This document shows, in pieces, positions 1 to 11,786 of a DNA stretch of 64,000 bases. The position numbers and the translations under genes are program-made. The stretch comes from Viola odorata (Eukaryota; Streptophyta; Magnoliopsida; Malpighiales; Violaceae): contig OY829537.1 of assembly GCA_963691705.1 (NCBI GenBank), forward strand, positions 27,466,078-27,530,077, in the 5' to 3' direction. Numbering within the stretch: position 1 is the first letter of the stretch; each line of letters starts with the position of its first letter. The notes below the pieces were generated by a model that was not told where the DNA came from, searched no databases, and saw nothing but the letters and a program-made list of their open reading frames with translations.

Positions 1-22
1 TGACAACTCAGTTCTACACACT

Positions 23-3000
23 ATGGAACACGATCCCCCTCCTCCTCCCCTTCCTCCTGGTCCCGATCAGCCACCAAACATCCAAACCATCGATGACCTA
101 AATGCTGCCCCTGAAACACCAAGCACCTGCATTGATTGGCCTACCGTTGCCTACGACTGGACACTCAAATCAGCAGTCATGCACCACCTTCCTCTTTTTC
201 GTGGCATGGCCAAGGAAAACTCTCATCGACACCTCCAGCAGCTCCACAATATCTGCGAGGCCATGAAGCCCACCAATGTCAGCATAGAGCAAGCTAAGCT
301 CCGTGCCTTCATGTGGTCCCTCAAGGACGATGCCCTCGATTGGTTCTACGACCTCCCTCCTAAATCCATTCGATCGTGGCCAGAAATGTCCAAGGTTTTC
401 ACGGACAAGTATTATCCAGCGTCCATGGCCATGATCACTCGCAAGCAGTTGGTCTCGATTCTTCAGAAGGACACGGAGAACCTCGATGAGTATTATGAGC
501 GCTTTAAGAAGATGCAGGCGTTATGCCCCTCCCACAACCTCACCGAGCATGCCTTGATCCAATATTTTTGTGAAGGTCTGCGAGCCCACGACAAGGCCCT
601 GCTAAATGCCGCCGCAAATGGCTCTCTCACCCGCCTCACTCCTGCTGCTGCTAAGGCCACGATCGAGCTCATGGCAAAGAATGCAGTGCCCTTGATCAGC
701 AACAGCAATCAAGACGCCCGCTCAGCAGCCATGGAAAACCAATTGGCCGCCATCACGGGCATGCTTCAAAACATGGCATCGGGACAACCTATCCAAATGA
801 AAGCTTGCCAAATCTGCCAATTCTCAGATCACGCCACCGACGCGTGCCCATTCATTCCTGAAGAGATCCAAGTAAATGCAGCGGGAGGGTATCATGCCCC
901 ATATGGCCAAAATTACAATCAGAATTGGAAACAGCCCAATCCCGGATGGATGAACAACCAGCAATCAGCGGGACCAAGCCAACAACACCAGCAAAATCCT
1001 TATGGTAACCACCCACCTCCATACAACATGCAAAATTTCAAACCGAGGCCCACATACCATAACAACCAATACCAATATCAGCCACCACCGGGACAAGTCT
1101 TCGTGGCCCCTCCCCCTATCTCACCTAGCGAAGAAGCAGCCCTCAAAAGAGTCGCAGACCTCGAAAAGCAAGTCACGGTCTTGACGGCTGAAATGAAGGA
1201 AGTGAAAAACAAGGGCAGACTACCAGGGCAGACTGAGCAAAACCCAAAACACGGAGCGTGTGCTATCACCCTTCGGAGCGGTCTCGAATTGCCATCTCGT
1301 GAAAATCCAGACCTCGATGGCAACCCATCTAGTTCCTCTCTTCCAGGCCCCGATAATGACTCTGTCGAACCCTCGACCAAAAAGAAGCAAACTTCTAAGA
1401 AGAAGAACAAGGAGGCCAGGATCCCTGAATGCATGGAAGATCGCATCCGTTCCCCTCGAGGAATGGCCCCTCGTAATGACAAAAGTCCGCAAGAGTTCTC
1501 CCAAGAGTATATCCATAAAATTCTTGAGCCGCCCTTTCCTCAAAGGTTGGTCAAGACCAAGAAGGAGAGTGAGGACCGCGAAATTTTTGATATGTTCAGC
1601 AAGGTCCTTGTCAACATCCCCTTGCTACAGGCAGTCAAAAACGTGCCTCGATATGCCAAATTCCTGAAACAGCTATGTACAAACAAATGCAAACTAGCAG
1701 GGGTCAACAAGATCAGCGTCGGGATCAATCTCTCTGCTCACATTCAACGAAAAATTCCACCCAAGTGCAAAGATCAAGGGATGTTTATTATCCCGATCAA
1801 GATTGGCACGGTTGATATCGGAAAGGCCATGTGTGACCTCGGAGCAGGCATCAACGTCATGCCCTTGACGATCTATAACAGCCTAGGCCTCGGGCCCTTG
1901 ACAGACACCAGTCTTATCATCCAATTGGCTGACCGATCCTCTGTCCACCCAGAGGGGGTCATCGAGGACATCCTAGTGCAAGTGGGCGAATTCCTATTCT
2001 TGGCGGATTTCTATGTTATTGACATGGGGGATGCTGCATCCACCAAGTCCACGGATGTTCTTCTTGGTCGACCATTCCTTGCCACAGCGAGGGCTAAGAT
2101 CGACGTGCATGACGCCTCAATCTCCCTTGAGTTCGATGGCGAGACCATCAAATTCAACATGCTTGACTCAATGCGATATCCTTCTGAATTTTCAAGTGTT
2201 AATTACGTTGATATTATTGACCCTTATGTTGAAGATTTAGCTGATTTGCACTCTGTTGACCCCTTGCAGATTGCCCTCGACCGGAGCATCACACCTGAAT
2301 CATTGGAAGTTCTGGCCTCGACAATAGCAACCCCACAAGAGTTGCATACTATTGTTGCCGCTCTAGAAGCTCAACCTCTCGATGCATCTGCCCCCATCGA
2401 GGCCTTGAAGTTGCCAACAGATCACTCCAAACTTCATCCGTCTCTAGTTCAAGCACCTAGCTTGGAACTGAAGACCTTGCCCACGCATCTGAAGTATGCT
2501 TATCTTGGCCCCAACGACTCACTTCCGGTTATCATATCCAGTTCCTTGGCGAGACCTGAAGAAGTTGAGCTGACAGCCTTACTCAAAGAATTTAAGCAAG
2601 CCATCGTATGGACTATAGCCGACATCAAGGGCTTGTCACCGGCTCTATGTACTCACCGCATTCATCTAGAAGAAGAGAGCAAAACTATCCGCCAACCTCA
2701 ACGAAGATTAAACCCGCCCATGATGGAGGTGGTAAAAAAGGAGGTCTTGAAGTTGTTAGATGCGGGAGTAATCTATCCCATTTCAGACAGCCCATGGGTC
2801 AGCCCAATCCAGGTTGTTCCAAAGAAATCTGGCGTTACCATCGTCGAGGCCCAAGATGGAGCCTTGATCCCGACAAGGATCCAAACCGGGTGGCGAGTGT
2901 GTATTGACTACCGTCGCTTGAATGCAGCCACAAGGAAGGATCATTTCCCACTTCCTTTTATTGACCAAATGCTAGAGCGTCTCGCGGGCAAGACGCATTA

Positions 3001-5371
3001 TTGTTGTTTGGATGGCTATTCCGGTTTCCACCAAATTCCAGTTGCCCTCGAAGACCAGGAGAAAACCACATTCACCTGCCCCTTTGGCACATTTGCCTAT
3101 AGACGGATGCCTTTCGGTCTTTGCAATGCTCCCGCCACCTTCCAACGATGCATGGTGAGCATTTTTTCGGAGTTTGTAGAAGATTGCATCGAGGTCTTCA
3201 TGGATGATTTCACAGTATATGGCAACTCTTTCATGGAATGCCTTGCCAATCTCAGAAAAATCTTGCAACGATGTGTCGAGACCAATCTGGTGCTGAATTT
3301 TGAAAAATGTCATTTCATGGTAGATCGAGGCCTCATTCTAGGCCATATTGTCTCAAGAGAGGGAATCCAAGTTGATAGAGCCAAGATAGAAGTCATCGAG
3401 ACCCTACCCTACCCTACTTGTGTCAAGGACGTACGTTCTTTTCTTGGTCACGCTGGATTTTATCGACGCTTCATCAAGGACTTTTCAAAGATTGCCCAAC
3501 CCATGTGTCGATTGCTTCAAAAGGAAGTAGACTTCATCTTTAGTGACAGCTGCAAGGCCGCATTTGACACTCTCAAGGCCAAGCTCATTTCTGCTCCCAT
3601 CATTCGAGCCCCTGATTGGACGATTCCCTTCGAGATAATGTGTGATGCCAGCAATACAGCCCTCGGTGCCGTCTTGGGTCAGAAAAAGGAGAAGGAAACT
3701 TATGTGATTTACTATGCATCAAAGCTGCTAGACCCCGCCCAACAAAACTACACCACGACTGAAAAAGAGCTGCTGGCAGTCGTCTATGCCCTCGACAAAT
3801 TCAGACAGTACCTTCTAGGCACGCATGTCATAATCTATACGGACCACTCAGCCCTGAGGTGTTTGTTAACAAAGACCGATGCGAAGCCTCGACTCATCCG
3901 CTGGATCTTGCTTCTTCAAGAGTTCAACCTCCGGATCAAAGATAAGAAAGGCTCAGAAAACTCTGTGGCGGATCATTTGAGCCGACTTCAAGACCAACAT
4001 GATGACTCTTTGGTACCCATTCGAGACAATTTTCCTGATGAACGACTATGTCTAGCTCACGCTATTCAATTCCCATGGTTCTCGGATATAGCTAACTTTT
4101 GTGCTACGGGTTCTTATCCTGCCGAGGCCTCGACGTCTGAACGCAACAGGATCAGGAGACAATCTAGGTACTACGTCTGGGACAGTCCTTACTTGTGGAA
4201 GCATTGTGCGGATCAGATCATCAGACGATGCGTGACTATGGACGAGGTGCCCTCGATCCTCAAGTTTTGTCACTCGACGACTGAAGGAGGCCATTTCGCA
4301 TCTAAAAAGACTGCCTTGAAAGTCTTGGAGGCAGGCCTATTCTGGCCATCTATCTTTAAGGACTCGTATCTGTTTTGTGCATCTTGCCCTCGATGTCAAG
4401 CAACGGGGAATATAGGCGCCAGGAACCAGATGCCCTTGACGGGTATTATCTCTTGTGAAATCTTCGATATATGGGGCATTGACTTCATGGGCCCGTTTCC
4501 AAGCTCATTTGGACACACCTACATTCTCCTTGCCGTCGATTATGTCTCGAAATGGATCGAGGCCAAGGCCACCAAAACAGACGACTCAAAGGTGGTAGCC
4601 AACTTCTTGCGGACCAACATCTTCAATCGGTTTGGGACTCCTCGAGCCTTGATCAGCGATCGAGGGACACACTTTTGCAATCGAGTCATCTCCTCCCTGC
4701 TCAACAAGTATGGGGTGACTCATAGGGTGTCCACGGCCTACCACCCTCAGACAAATGGGCAGGCTGAAGTGTCAAACAGGGAAATCAAGGCCATCCTCGA
4801 AAAAACAGTCAACCAATCGAGGAAAGACTGGAGCTTAAAGCTGGACGATGCCCTATGGGCATATCGAACTGCATTCAAGACCCCGATTGGCATGACTCCA
4901 TACCGTCTCGTTTATGGAAAGCCATGCCACCTTCCAGTCGAGATTGAGCACAAAGCACTATGGGCAATCAGAAAGGTCAACATGGACTTGAACGATAGTG
5001 GACAACATCGCCGCTTACAGATTCAAGAGCTGGAAGAGCTCAGGGATGATGCTTATGAGAATTCTCTGATCTACAAGAACAAAACAAAAGCCCACCATGA
5101 TAAGCATATCTCTCCTAAGAACTTTTCTGTTGGCCAAAAAGTTTTATTGTACAACTCCCGTCTTCGAATATTTTCAGGAAAACTCAAGTCAAAATGGTCG
5201 GGGCCCTACATCGTCGCTGCCACTCATGATCATGGAGCCATCGAGATCTCGACGCTAGATGGAGGAGAACCTTTCAAGGTCAATGGTCACAGGGTAAAGC
5301 CATTCTATGAGGGATTCAAGCCCTCAATTACAGAAGAAATGGAGGTGGCACCTCCACCCGACCAACTCTAG
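23..5371 (+). CDS. gag-pol: Athila gag-pol polyprotein (gag, protease, RT, RNase H, integrase)
   Basis: One open frame of 1782 residues encodes all enzymes needed to copy and integrate the element. Order seen: gag (about 50-260) with the retrotransposon-gag 'W-S-L...A-L-D-W-F' signature; a CX2CX4HX4C zinc knuckle at 262-275; an aspartic protease with the Athila-style [12 protein letters not shown] loop (Asp605); reverse transcriptase with FMDD (Asp1061/1062); RNase H beginning MCDAS (Asp1208); integrase with an HHCC finger from His1417, and catalytic D1487, D1546 and E1582, a D-x58-D-x35-E spacing; and a C-terminal SH3-like tail. No stop, frameshift or missing catalytic residue was found, so this copy may still be competent. 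The ATG at 23 is the first in a frame that reaches the gag domain. Gag and pol are fused without a frameshift site, as is usual in this lineage. Confidence 0.95.
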   Translation: MEHDPPPPPLPPGPDQPPNIQTIDDLNAAPETPSTCIDWPTVAYDWTLKSAVMHHLPLFRGMAKENSHRHLQQLHNICEAMKPTNVSIEQAKLRAFMWSLKDDALDWFYDLPPKSIRSWPEMSKVFTDKYYPASMAMITRKQLVSILQKDTENLDEYYERFKKMQALCPSHNLTEHALIQYFCEGLRAHDKALLNAAANGSLTRLTPAAAKATIELMAKNAVPLISNSNQDARSAAMENQLAAITGMLQNMASGQPIQMKACQICQFSDHATDACPFIPEEIQVNAAGGYHAPYGQNYNQNWKQPNPGWMNNQQSAGPSQQHQQNPYGNHPPPYNMQNFKPRPTYHNNQYQYQPPPGQVFVAPPPISPSEEAALKRVADLEKQVTVLTAEMKEVKNKGRLPGQTEQNPKHGACAITLRSGLELPSRENPDLDGNPSSSSLPGPDNDSVEPSTKKKQTSKKKNKEARIPECMEDRIRSPRGMAPRNDKSPQEFSQEYIHKILEPPFPQRLVKTKKESEDREIFDMFSKVLVNIPLLQAVKNVPRYAKFLKQLCTNKCKLAGVNKISVGINLSAHIQRKIPPKCKDQGMFIIPIKIGTVDIGKAMCDLGAGINVMPLTIYNSLGLGPLTDTSLIIQLADRSSVHPEGVIEDILVQVGEFLFLADFYVIDMGDAASTKSTDVLLGRPFLATARAKIDVHDASISLEFDGETIKFNMLDSMRYPSEFSSVNYVDIIDPYVEDLADLHSVDPLQIALDRSITPESLEVLASTIATPQELHTIVAALEAQPLDASAPIEALKLPTDHSKLHPSLVQAPSLELKTLPTHLKYAYLGPNDSLPVIISSSLARPEEVELTALLKEFKQAIVWTIADIKGLSPALCTHRIHLEEESKTIRQPQRRLNPPMMEVVKKEVLKLLDAGVIYPISDSPWVSPIQVVPKKSGVTIVEAQDGALIPTRIQTGWRVCIDYRRLNAATRKDHFPLPFIDQMLERLAGKTHYCCLDGYSGFHQIPVALEDQEKTTFTCPFGTFAYRRMPFGLCNAPATFQRCMVSIFSEFVEDCIEVFMDDFTVYGNSFMECLANLRKILQRCVETNLVLNFEKCHFMVDRGLILGHIVSREGIQVDRAKIEVIETLPYPTCVKDVRSFLGHAGFYRRFIKDFSKIAQPMCRLLQKEVDFIFSDSCKAAFDTLKAKLISAPIIRAPDWTIPFEIMCDASNTALGAVLGQKKEKETYVIYYASKLLDPAQQNYTTTEKELLAVVYALDKFRQYLLGTHVIIYTDHSALRCLLTKTDAKPRLIRWILLLQEFNLRIKDKKGSENSVADHLSRLQDQHDDSLVPIRDNFPDERLCLAHAIQFPWFSDIANFCATGSYPAEASTSERNRIRRQSRYYVWDSPYLWKHCADQIIRRCVTMDEVPSILKFCHSTTEGGHFASKKTALKVLEAGLFWPSIFKDSYLFCASCPRCQATGNIGARNQMPLTGIISCEIFDIWGIDFMGPFPSSFGHTYILLAVDYVSKWIEAKATKTDDSKVVANFLRTNIFNRFGTPRALISDRGTHFCNRVISSLLNKYGVTHRVSTAYHPQTNGQAEVSNREIKAILEKTVNQSRKDWSLKLDDALWAYRTAFKTPIGMTPYRLVYGKPCHLPVEIEHKALWAIRKVNMDLNDSGQHRRLQIQELEELRDDAYENSLIYKNKTKAHHDKHISPKNFSVGQKVLLYNSRLRIFSGKLKSKWSGPYIVAATHDHGAIEISTLDGGEPFKVNGHRVKPFYEGFKPSITEEMEVAPPPDQL

Positions 5372-5814
5372 GCATCAGAAAAGCGTCGAGGCCTCGACGT
5401 TAAACGAGGCCACGATCGTGGAGAATGCCACGAGTCGTTGAAATACCCTTCACTCTTCTCTCTTTTGTCTCTTTTTCGTACCCTTTCTATTATTTAAATA
5501 TTGCATGCCTTTTTAATTCATTTCGTAAATTATTGCATGCATTGTTAATATTTAATTATTGCATGTCTTTTTATTAATTACTGCATCCCTCCCTCCATTT
5601 CGTTTTCCTTTTGCCGCCTCCCATGCCTTTATCCCTTTTATATTGCATTTCATCATTTAATTATTGCATGTGTCCTTTTTATTATTTAAAGCATTGCATG
5701 CTCATTTATTATTTAAACATTGCATACTTTTTTTCCGATTCACCAAGTCAAATTTATTTTCCCCCATTTTTTTGTTTATTTTTTTCCCGCTTCCCCCTTT
5801 CCCCCTCTCTTTTT

Positions 5815-5836
5815 TGATTTTTTCTGATTTTTGCAG
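5815..5836 (+). promoter_or_regulatory. Candidate 3' splice site for a subgenomic env-like mRNA
   Basis: A pyrimidine-rich run of about 35 bases ends in TTTTTGCAG followed by GTTGG, about 590 bases before the env-like start codon. Envelope-like ORFs of some plant Ty3/gypsy elements are known to be made from spliced RNA. The donor would lie upstream of gag, outside the window, so the use of this site is inferred. Confidence 0.4.
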
Positions 5837-5854
5837 GTTGGGATCCGCGTCCAA

Positions 5855-6240
5855 CCAGAGAGCGCCACGTGGCAGCCGTCCTCCATCATCCTATCGTAAT
5901 CCCAGCTCAACCACTCCCCTTGCGCCACGTGTTGCGCAATCCGGCCTCCCAACCAGCGCGCGCCACGCGTCCTCTGCCTCACCCATCCGCGCCTTATCCG
6001 AAATCCACAGCGCGGCCAACCAGCGCGCGGCACGCGGCATGCAATCCGCGCAGCCTCTCACAGCGCGCCACGCATCATTCAACGCGTCATCGCCAGGGTC
6101 AACGCGCAATCCCAGCACGCCCACTCACCGCGTGACACGTGTCCGCGAAATCCTATCCGCGGTAGCCAGCCAGCCAGCGCCACGCGGCAGCACCCAACGC
6201 GCCACACGTCTCTTCCCCCTCGCGCCACGTCAGCGGACTT
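5855..6240 (+). repeat. GC-rich microrepeat built on GCGCCACG
   Basis: At least eight variants of the word GCGCCACG(T/C)G recur at irregular 25-60 base spacing, often followed by CAATCC or GGCAGC. Several copies complete a palindromic CACGTG G-box (near 5867, 5929 and 6137). The base composition contrasts sharply with the T-rich DNA before it. Confidence 0.6.
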
Positions 6241-6426
6241 TTTCAGAAAATCAAAAAGGTCCCCCACCACTCCGTCACTTTCACAAAATACCCTTCTTTT
6301 TCCCTATTCACCGTCCCCCCAACTCCAAAACGACAACAACAACAAAACAAACACTTTTCCCACCCCTTTCAACCAACATCATCTTCTCCAACCACCATCT
6401 TCTCAAACCCACCACCCATTCCGGCC

Positions 6427-8175
6427 ATGGTGAAGCAAGTGGCCCACAAGCGCCCCTTAGGAACGCGACCGCCGGCCATACAGCACTCACCGGAGCCCTC
6501 TGATTCTTCATCTTCTCAACCTGCCCCCACCACCGAAAAAACCATTACACCACCGCCGGCCAGCGCCAAGCCAGCGCCGAAAAAAATGACGACCAAGCCA
6601 GCCCCAAAAACTCTTAAGGAGCTCACGGTGGAGGAGGTTTTGGGAGAGATTCTGGTGTCCGACGACGAAGAGCAAAATTCCGGCAGTCAGGAAGAGTTTC
6701 AAGAAGATGAAAAGGGTGGGGAAGAAGAAGTTGAGGAGAGTGGGGAAGAAGAAGTTGAGGAGAGTATGGAAGAAGAAGCAGAACGTGTCAAGGCTACTCC
6801 AGCCAAGGGGAAGGAAGCAAGCAAACAAAAATCTAAGGTCAACATTCCGGCCACCATGAAGAGGAAGCCCACTGTGGAAGAAAAAGGAAAGGCTCCGGCG
6901 ACCACTTCTAAGAAGAAGCAGCGTGTTACAGAACCAGCGGTTATCGTGGGTAAGACAACCAAATCATCATCGGGACCCCAATCCGCTGCCAAGCCCCAGG
7001 TGCCCTCTAACCTTTCCTCTCTGAATGGATGGTTAGTTTTTAATGATAAAAACTCTCGTGATAACCTGAAAAAATTTCTTGGTAAAGGCATAAGCCCCTG
7101 TGCACGTCTCGATTTTGAGTTCTTGGATAAAATGGGTGTCGGGTCTCGATGTCGAGAGCTCATCAGGAATATTGGGTGGGAATCTCTTTTCTACCTACAA
7201 TACCCGACATATCTCGAGCTCTCACTCGAATTTTTTACATCATTTTGGGTTGCCACTGACCATTTTAAGCCTAAGGGAAAATCAGGGCCTAACTTGTCTA
7301 CACCTGATGTCATTAATTTCCGTTTGATGAACAAGTGGATTGAGTTATCTTTGAATGATTTTAATGCCTTGCTTCAGCTTGATAGTGATGATGAGACAGA
7401 TCAGCCTGTTTCTAACCATGCCTTGACAGTTATTCCCCCTGTGTTCAATGCGGAAGAAGCATTTCGAGAGCTGACCGGCACCCCTGATGCCAAGTTCCAG
7501 CCTCGATATGCGAAGGAGCATGCGCTTGCGGACCCATCTCTACGTATTCTGCATCGTTATCTTGCCATCACCCTCGCGGGTCGTTCTGGTACAGCCGGCC
7601 AGTTAATGATGCAGGACTTGTTTCTCTTATGGTGCATGGTCCACAAGCGCAAGGTAAATCTGGGGTATTGGGTTGTCTCTTCCCTTTTGACTGTGCAGAA
7701 CTCTAATCGAGCCCCAATCCTCGGATCACTTATCACTTTGATTGCTACTAACCGTTATGGCCTTGATTTTTCATCTTGTGGTCTTTTCTCTCCTCCATCC
7801 TTTAAAGATTTGGACCCCAGAGCACTAGATGCGATGGGGCTTTTGTGTATCTCACAGGGGGTGTTGAATTTTAGTACAGGTCTAACGCTACAGAAGGATC
7901 AAGTTTTCAACACAAAGAATGGTCGTGACTTCGACTACCCCGACCTGTCGAGGCCTCGACCATCCTCTCGCTAAGAGCAGCCCAGCAAGCCCACCCCAGC
8001 CAAGTCTGTTCCTCTCAAGCAAGCCCCCGAAGCTTCAACTTCAGCCCCCACTGCTACCACCAGTGGCCCATCTCTTGTCCATGATCCAGCCCTCGAACGC
8101 CTCCTCTTGGCCATCCTAAAAGAAATTCAGGCCTTGACAGCCGAAGTGGCCCGACGCACCCTCCCTTCCTCTTGA
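6427..8175 (+). pseudogene. Athila env-like ORF (Athila ORF-1 family), premature stop at 7972-7974
   Basis: The frame from ATG 6427 runs 515 codons to TAA at 7972-7974. The same frame then continues without a stop for 66 more codons to TGA at 8173-8175, ending in a short leucine-rich helix (LERLLLAILKEIQALTAEV). The natural protein was therefore probably about 582 residues. Residues 1-190 are Lys/Glu/Pro-rich and low-complexity, with an acidic repeat (EEEVEESGEE) and KKKQR basic patches. Residues 195-500 carry the conserved Athila ORF-1 core (LDFEFLDKMGVG, WVATDHF, RLMNKWIELSLNDFN). This gene sits in the env position of Athila. Its function is unproven, and I see no clear signal peptide or transmembrane segment in this copy. 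Confidence 0.8.
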
Positions 8176-9116
8176 CCCCCTCCCAACAAAAAAAAAAAAC
8201 AATTTCTTTTTCCATTTTGTCTATGTACTCTTTTCTTTTAGTTTGAACTCCTTTTACCTTTCTTTTGTGTGCCCCCTCCTCGCATTGAGGACAATGCGAA
8301 GCCTAAGTGTGGGGAGGGTTGTAATTGTGACTGCTTGACTGCATGTTTTATTTTTCGCTTCTTGCATGTTTGCTTATTTTTGTGAAATATTTGCGGATTT
8401 TTACTCTAGATTTTCTCTAAGTTTTTGCATGACCTCGCTGCCCTGTTTTGAAACCCCATTTGCATGAGCACATATCTTGAGCACTGATTTTGCATGATTA
8501 AACCAATCTTTTGAAGCATGTTGTCTGCCTGTTGCCCCTTATATCTACATCGAGGCCTGGACGCTAGTAGTCACGTTTAGCACCTTGTGAGCACATTGAG
8601 CATCCATGCCATATCTTTTTTATGAGTGAATGCATAGCTGGGCACTTGCTAGGTTTGCATGATATCCCTGGGTGTAGGCACCATTAGACTTGGGAAAGCA
8701 GCGATATGACAAAAGCCTTTGCATCATTTTATTTTCTCTTTATTTCTCTCTTTGTTTTCTTTTCCTCCATCATGACCTCGACATCCTTTGTTCTCTTCTA
8801 ACCATTTGAGCCATTTTCTTGATCTTTCCTTGGCAGGTGAGTAGCACTTTTCAAAAGAACAGCAAGGGCTAGGTGCGAAAGATCAAGTGGGGGAGAGACC
8901 AAGATCGAGGGCAAACCAGTAAATCGAGACTGCTTCCTCTCCACGGCAAAACACAAGTGTGGGGAAGCAGAATCAAAATATTAAGCCCTCGACCCTAATC
9001 AAGGTCAAATCATTGAGACCTCGACGCTGATCACTCAAAGCAAGAAAGAGGCAAGGGTCCCCAGCTGCAGCCCCTAAAGTGTATAATGGCAAGCTAAATT
9101 TTCAAGGTCTGTGTCT

Positions 9117-9153
<37 letters not shown>

Positions 9154-9862
9154 AAAACAAAAAAAATATTCAAATAAAAGCAGACCACACACAAAAGCAG
9201 CCAATATCACAAGTATGGAGCCCTCGACACAGAATGCAGATCGAGACCTCCCCCACTAAAGAATGAAGAAATTATCATCAAGCCCTCGTTGTTGCATCCT
9301 CTCCAGCAAGTGCTTACTCACCGCCTCTCCTTTTTCCGGCCAAGGAATCCCTCAAACCAGTTGGTTATCTCTTCTCCATCTTTTTGTTTCTTTTCCTTTT
9401 CCTTTTATTTTCTCTTTTGCCATATCTCTTCTCCATTTCTCTAAACCCAACTCTTCTTCATTTCTCCTCCTCTCTTTTTCATGATGCAAAGTTACTTTTT
9501 GATTGTTAGATTGCCCAAGCATGTGGATTAATGTACTCGGATTGATATGCAAACTCTATTTTGTGCTATGTTATTTGCATTTTGAGTGACTAAACACATA
9601 ACCTTGTTTGTGAGTGAGAGCGCAAACACATATCTAGTGAGGATTGCTTGTGGCCAGACTTGATGTGGAAAAGTTCTACCTTTGGGGTCGTTATCCCTCT
9701 GGTTTAATGCAGGTGTGCATCTAGGCAGGAAACATCTTATCGAGACCTCGACAATTGATTGGTTTGATCATTCCAGTGCTTTGGTCGATTGTGTTTATGT
9801 TTTGGGGCTGCTTTAAATTTTCTGAATGCTCGAGGGCGAGCATTGGGCAGTGTGGGGATATT
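8176..9862 (+). other. Athila-1 3' non-coding tail
   Basis: No convincing coding frame. Features seen: several GTGTGGGGAG words (near 8310 and 8950); an uninterrupted run of 33 A at 9119-9151; a T-rich stretch at 9350-9480; and a GTGTGGGGATATT purine-rich end just before the LTR that could act as the polypurine tract. Long non-coding tails with such G-rich words are usual in Athila elements. Confidence 0.75.
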
Positions 9863-10161
9863 TGATAGCATGTATTTTATGCATGTTTTTCCTTCTATTT
9901 TTGCCTTGATTTAGGCCTTGATACTACTAATCCACTCGTGTTTCCATCTTTTTCACAGATCAAGGCCAAGAAGGAGAAATGTGCGAAAAGACATGCTTTC
10001 TGGGTGATTTTCAAGGTTCAAGACCATCGTCGAGACCAAGGACCAATTTCCTCATCGAGGCCTATCATCGAGGCCTGTCATCGAGCCCTCGACGGATCAA
10101 GAGCCTTAAATCCACGTGTCCTCGCAGTTGTGCTTCCACGTGTCCCCTCGGACGTCCCCCA

Positions 10162-10233
10162 GAATATTCCCTCAGATGCGGATGTCTCCTAGAATATTCC
10201 CTCAGATGCTGGTCTCGCCCGAAAGGAATATTC
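10162..10233 (+). promoter_or_regulatory. Three GAATATTC heat-shock-element dimers
   Basis: GAATATTC occurs at 10162-10169, 10192-10199 and 10226-10233. The first two lie in a 19-base direct repeat (AGAATATTCCCTCAGATGC) with a 30-base period. Each has the GAA-N2-TTC inverted arrangement bound by heat-shock factors. A fourth copy lies at 10455-10462, about 100 bases before the TATA box. Confidence 0.6.
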
Positions 10234-10257
10234 CATAAAGATTCTTATCGAGACCCA

Positions 10258-10300
10258 TTCCAGAACATCCCAGAACATTCCAGAACGTTCTAGAAGGTTC
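10258..10300 (+). promoter_or_regulatory. Nine-unit heat-shock-element array
   Basis: The stretch reads as alternating TTC and GAA triplets every 5 bases: TTC 10258, GAA 10263, TCC 10268, GAA 10273, TTC 10278, GAA 10283, TTC 10288, GAA 10293, TTC 10298. Eight of nine units are perfect and one is TCC. Three or more such units normally suffice for heat-shock factor binding. It lies about 265 bases upstream of the TATA box. Heat-inducible plant retrotransposons with LTR heat-shock elements are known in the copia family; this is the same logic in an Athila LTR. Confidence 0.75.
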
Positions 10301-10562
10301 CCAAAGATGCTGATCTGCCCTCGACATGTCGTCGAGACCTCGACAATCTTATCAAGGCCTCGACAAGTGCAAAACGCCAAGTCGACGTGGCTCCACTCCA
10401 ATCACTCCACGTGTCCTTCCTGATGCATGTCAGATGTTCTGCGAGGATCCCGAGGAATATTCCCCTTTTCTGCCATCGTGGGTCACCCCTTTTGCCAGAG
10501 CGTGGGCACCTTGTGCTGAGCTCCCCTTAGCTGGAATTTTGTCCCTTAGTGGGTGGCTGGTG

Positions 10563-10570
10563 TATATATA
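10563..10570 (+). promoter_or_regulatory. TATA box of the Athila-1 LTR
   Basis: TATATATA preceded by a GC-richer stretch and followed by a pyrimidine-rich leader. Position about 700 bases into the LTR, downstream of the heat-shock and G-box motifs. Transcription start is expected about 30 bases downstream. Confidence 0.7.
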
Positions 10571-11786
10571 CAACCTTATGTGCTAGGGTTTCAACACCAC
10601 TTTACACTTTAGATATTTTTACTCTTAAACTAATTTCAGTAGCTTTCTTCTAGTTTGGTAGTTTTGGGGCTTGTTCCTTCCTCTTCTCTTCATAGTTGCT
10701 GGATCCAAGCTTTGTAAAAAGCACCATTAATCAAGTTTTATCCTTAACTCTTCCTTTATCTTTTATTATGTTATTTCCATCTTTTATGTGTTTATCTCTT
10801 AACATGAGTGGCTAAAACCCACGTTCTTGGTAAAGGTGTATCGAGGGTTGCTTGGGTAGATTCGAGGCCTGATTGCTCTTAACATGTTCTCTTTGTTATA
10901 TCTGGTTGCTTGTCATTTTAATTCCATTTTTGCTTAGGGTGATTCGAGGCCTGATCAACTTTTAATCTTCCCTTTGTGATTATTGTCGTGACTCTGCAGT
11001 GATAACTAGCGTGAGACTGTTGGGTAGGTGTAGACAACTAGATTAGTGTTCTCGGGTAGATCTGGGTTCATTAGTCTAGGGCAAGCAGCTGGTTAGGGTC
11101 CTGTCGTGATCCTGACAAATCGAGGCATCGCTCCCTAGATGTGTCTTTCTTGTTCTTTATCGATGCTCTGATATTCTGTCCGCTTTGTGCTAGTGACAAG
11201 CTGAAGTGAAAAAGGCTGTCTTTTGATGACAAGATAGGTGGCTGAGAGGATATCAAAGGATCGAGGCCACCTTATTAACAGTGAAAACGGGGGGTGGCTC
11301 CTTACGAAAGAAAGCAGGGGGTCTACGTGAAAACATGACCCCTATAGCACGTCTGTAACGTTAGAACGGAAAATCTTTGCGCTGATGACAATCGAGCCCT
11401 CGACGCAACCCAAGAAAACCCTTTACCAAGTTCCCTTCTCCTTGACTTATTATCTTTGCTTATTAATCTAATTGTTTATTTTGTGTTTTATTTTATCTCT
11501 GATCTTTATTATTATTGTTTACTCGTCGTGACCTCGATTGCCATTTTTAGTAGTTAGAATTGTTAGCTCTGATCACTCTCTTGGTTAACTTGATTAACCT
11601 ATAAACCCCCCCCCCCCCTTTTGTTGTTGTGATTTTGTGCATTTTTACCTCTGTCATACAATCGAGGGCTTGATTTCAGTTCTCACAATCTCTGTGGATC
11701 GACCCTGTTACCGCTTTACACAAATTAGTTTGTGCATCTAGGCCTCAGGAAATATATTATTTTTGACCCGTTTCGACGGCGAGTCA

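Larger units (their letters stand above)
5372..6426 (+). other. Spacer between pol and the env-like ORF
   Basis: The first half (5450-5830) is T-rich with repeated TTGCATG and ATTTAAT words. It ends in a long pyrimidine tract and a TTTTTGCAG that looks like a 3' splice site (AG at 5835-5836). The second half (5850-6240) is abruptly GC-rich and contains many copies of a GCGCCACG-type word. A 279-codon plus-strand frame through this stretch is composed of these repeats and is not convincing as a gene. Confidence 0.7.
1..11786 (+). mobile_element. Athila-1: Ty3/gypsy Athila-lineage LTR retrotransposon, 5' LTR outside window
   Basis: The order gag-pol, long spacer, env-like ORF, non-coding tail and 3' LTR is that of an Athila element. 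The window opens 22 bases before the gag-pol start codon, so the 5' LTR and primer binding site are not seen. The 3' LTR starts TGATAGCATG after a GTGTGGGGATATT purine-rich stretch and ends GCGAGTCA at 11786. There the sequence changes abruptly to the 3' part of an antisense gene of a Tat element, so Athila-1 is inserted in Tat-A. The matching left flank needed to prove the target duplication (expected GAGGA) is outside the window. The uninterrupted gag-pol frame suggests a recent insertion. The 3' boundary is inferred from the TG...CA rule and from where Tat-A homology resumes. Confidence 0.9.
9863..11786 (+). mobile_element. Athila-1 3' LTR, 1924 bp
   Basis: Begins TGATAGCATG and ends GCGAGTCA. 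The start matches, in reverse, the Athila-2 LTR end at 36737. U3 holds heat-shock elements (10162-10300, 10455) and CCACGTGTCC boxes, with a TATATATA promoter at 10563-10570. The downstream R/U5 region (10600-11786) matches the Athila-2 remnant at 19343-20084 in segments such as the AAACGGGGGGT and CCCCTATAGCA blocks. There is an 11-C run near 11609. Confidence 0.85.

Noticed and set aside
5664..6503. 279-codon plus-strand frame between pol and the env-like ORF
   Set aside because: It is made of T-rich DNA and the GCGCCACG microrepeat, overlaps the true ORF start in another frame and shows no domain.
9119..9151. 33-A run as the tail of a processed pseudogene
   Set aside because: No gene-like sequence or target duplication precedes it; it lies in the Athila non-coding tail.
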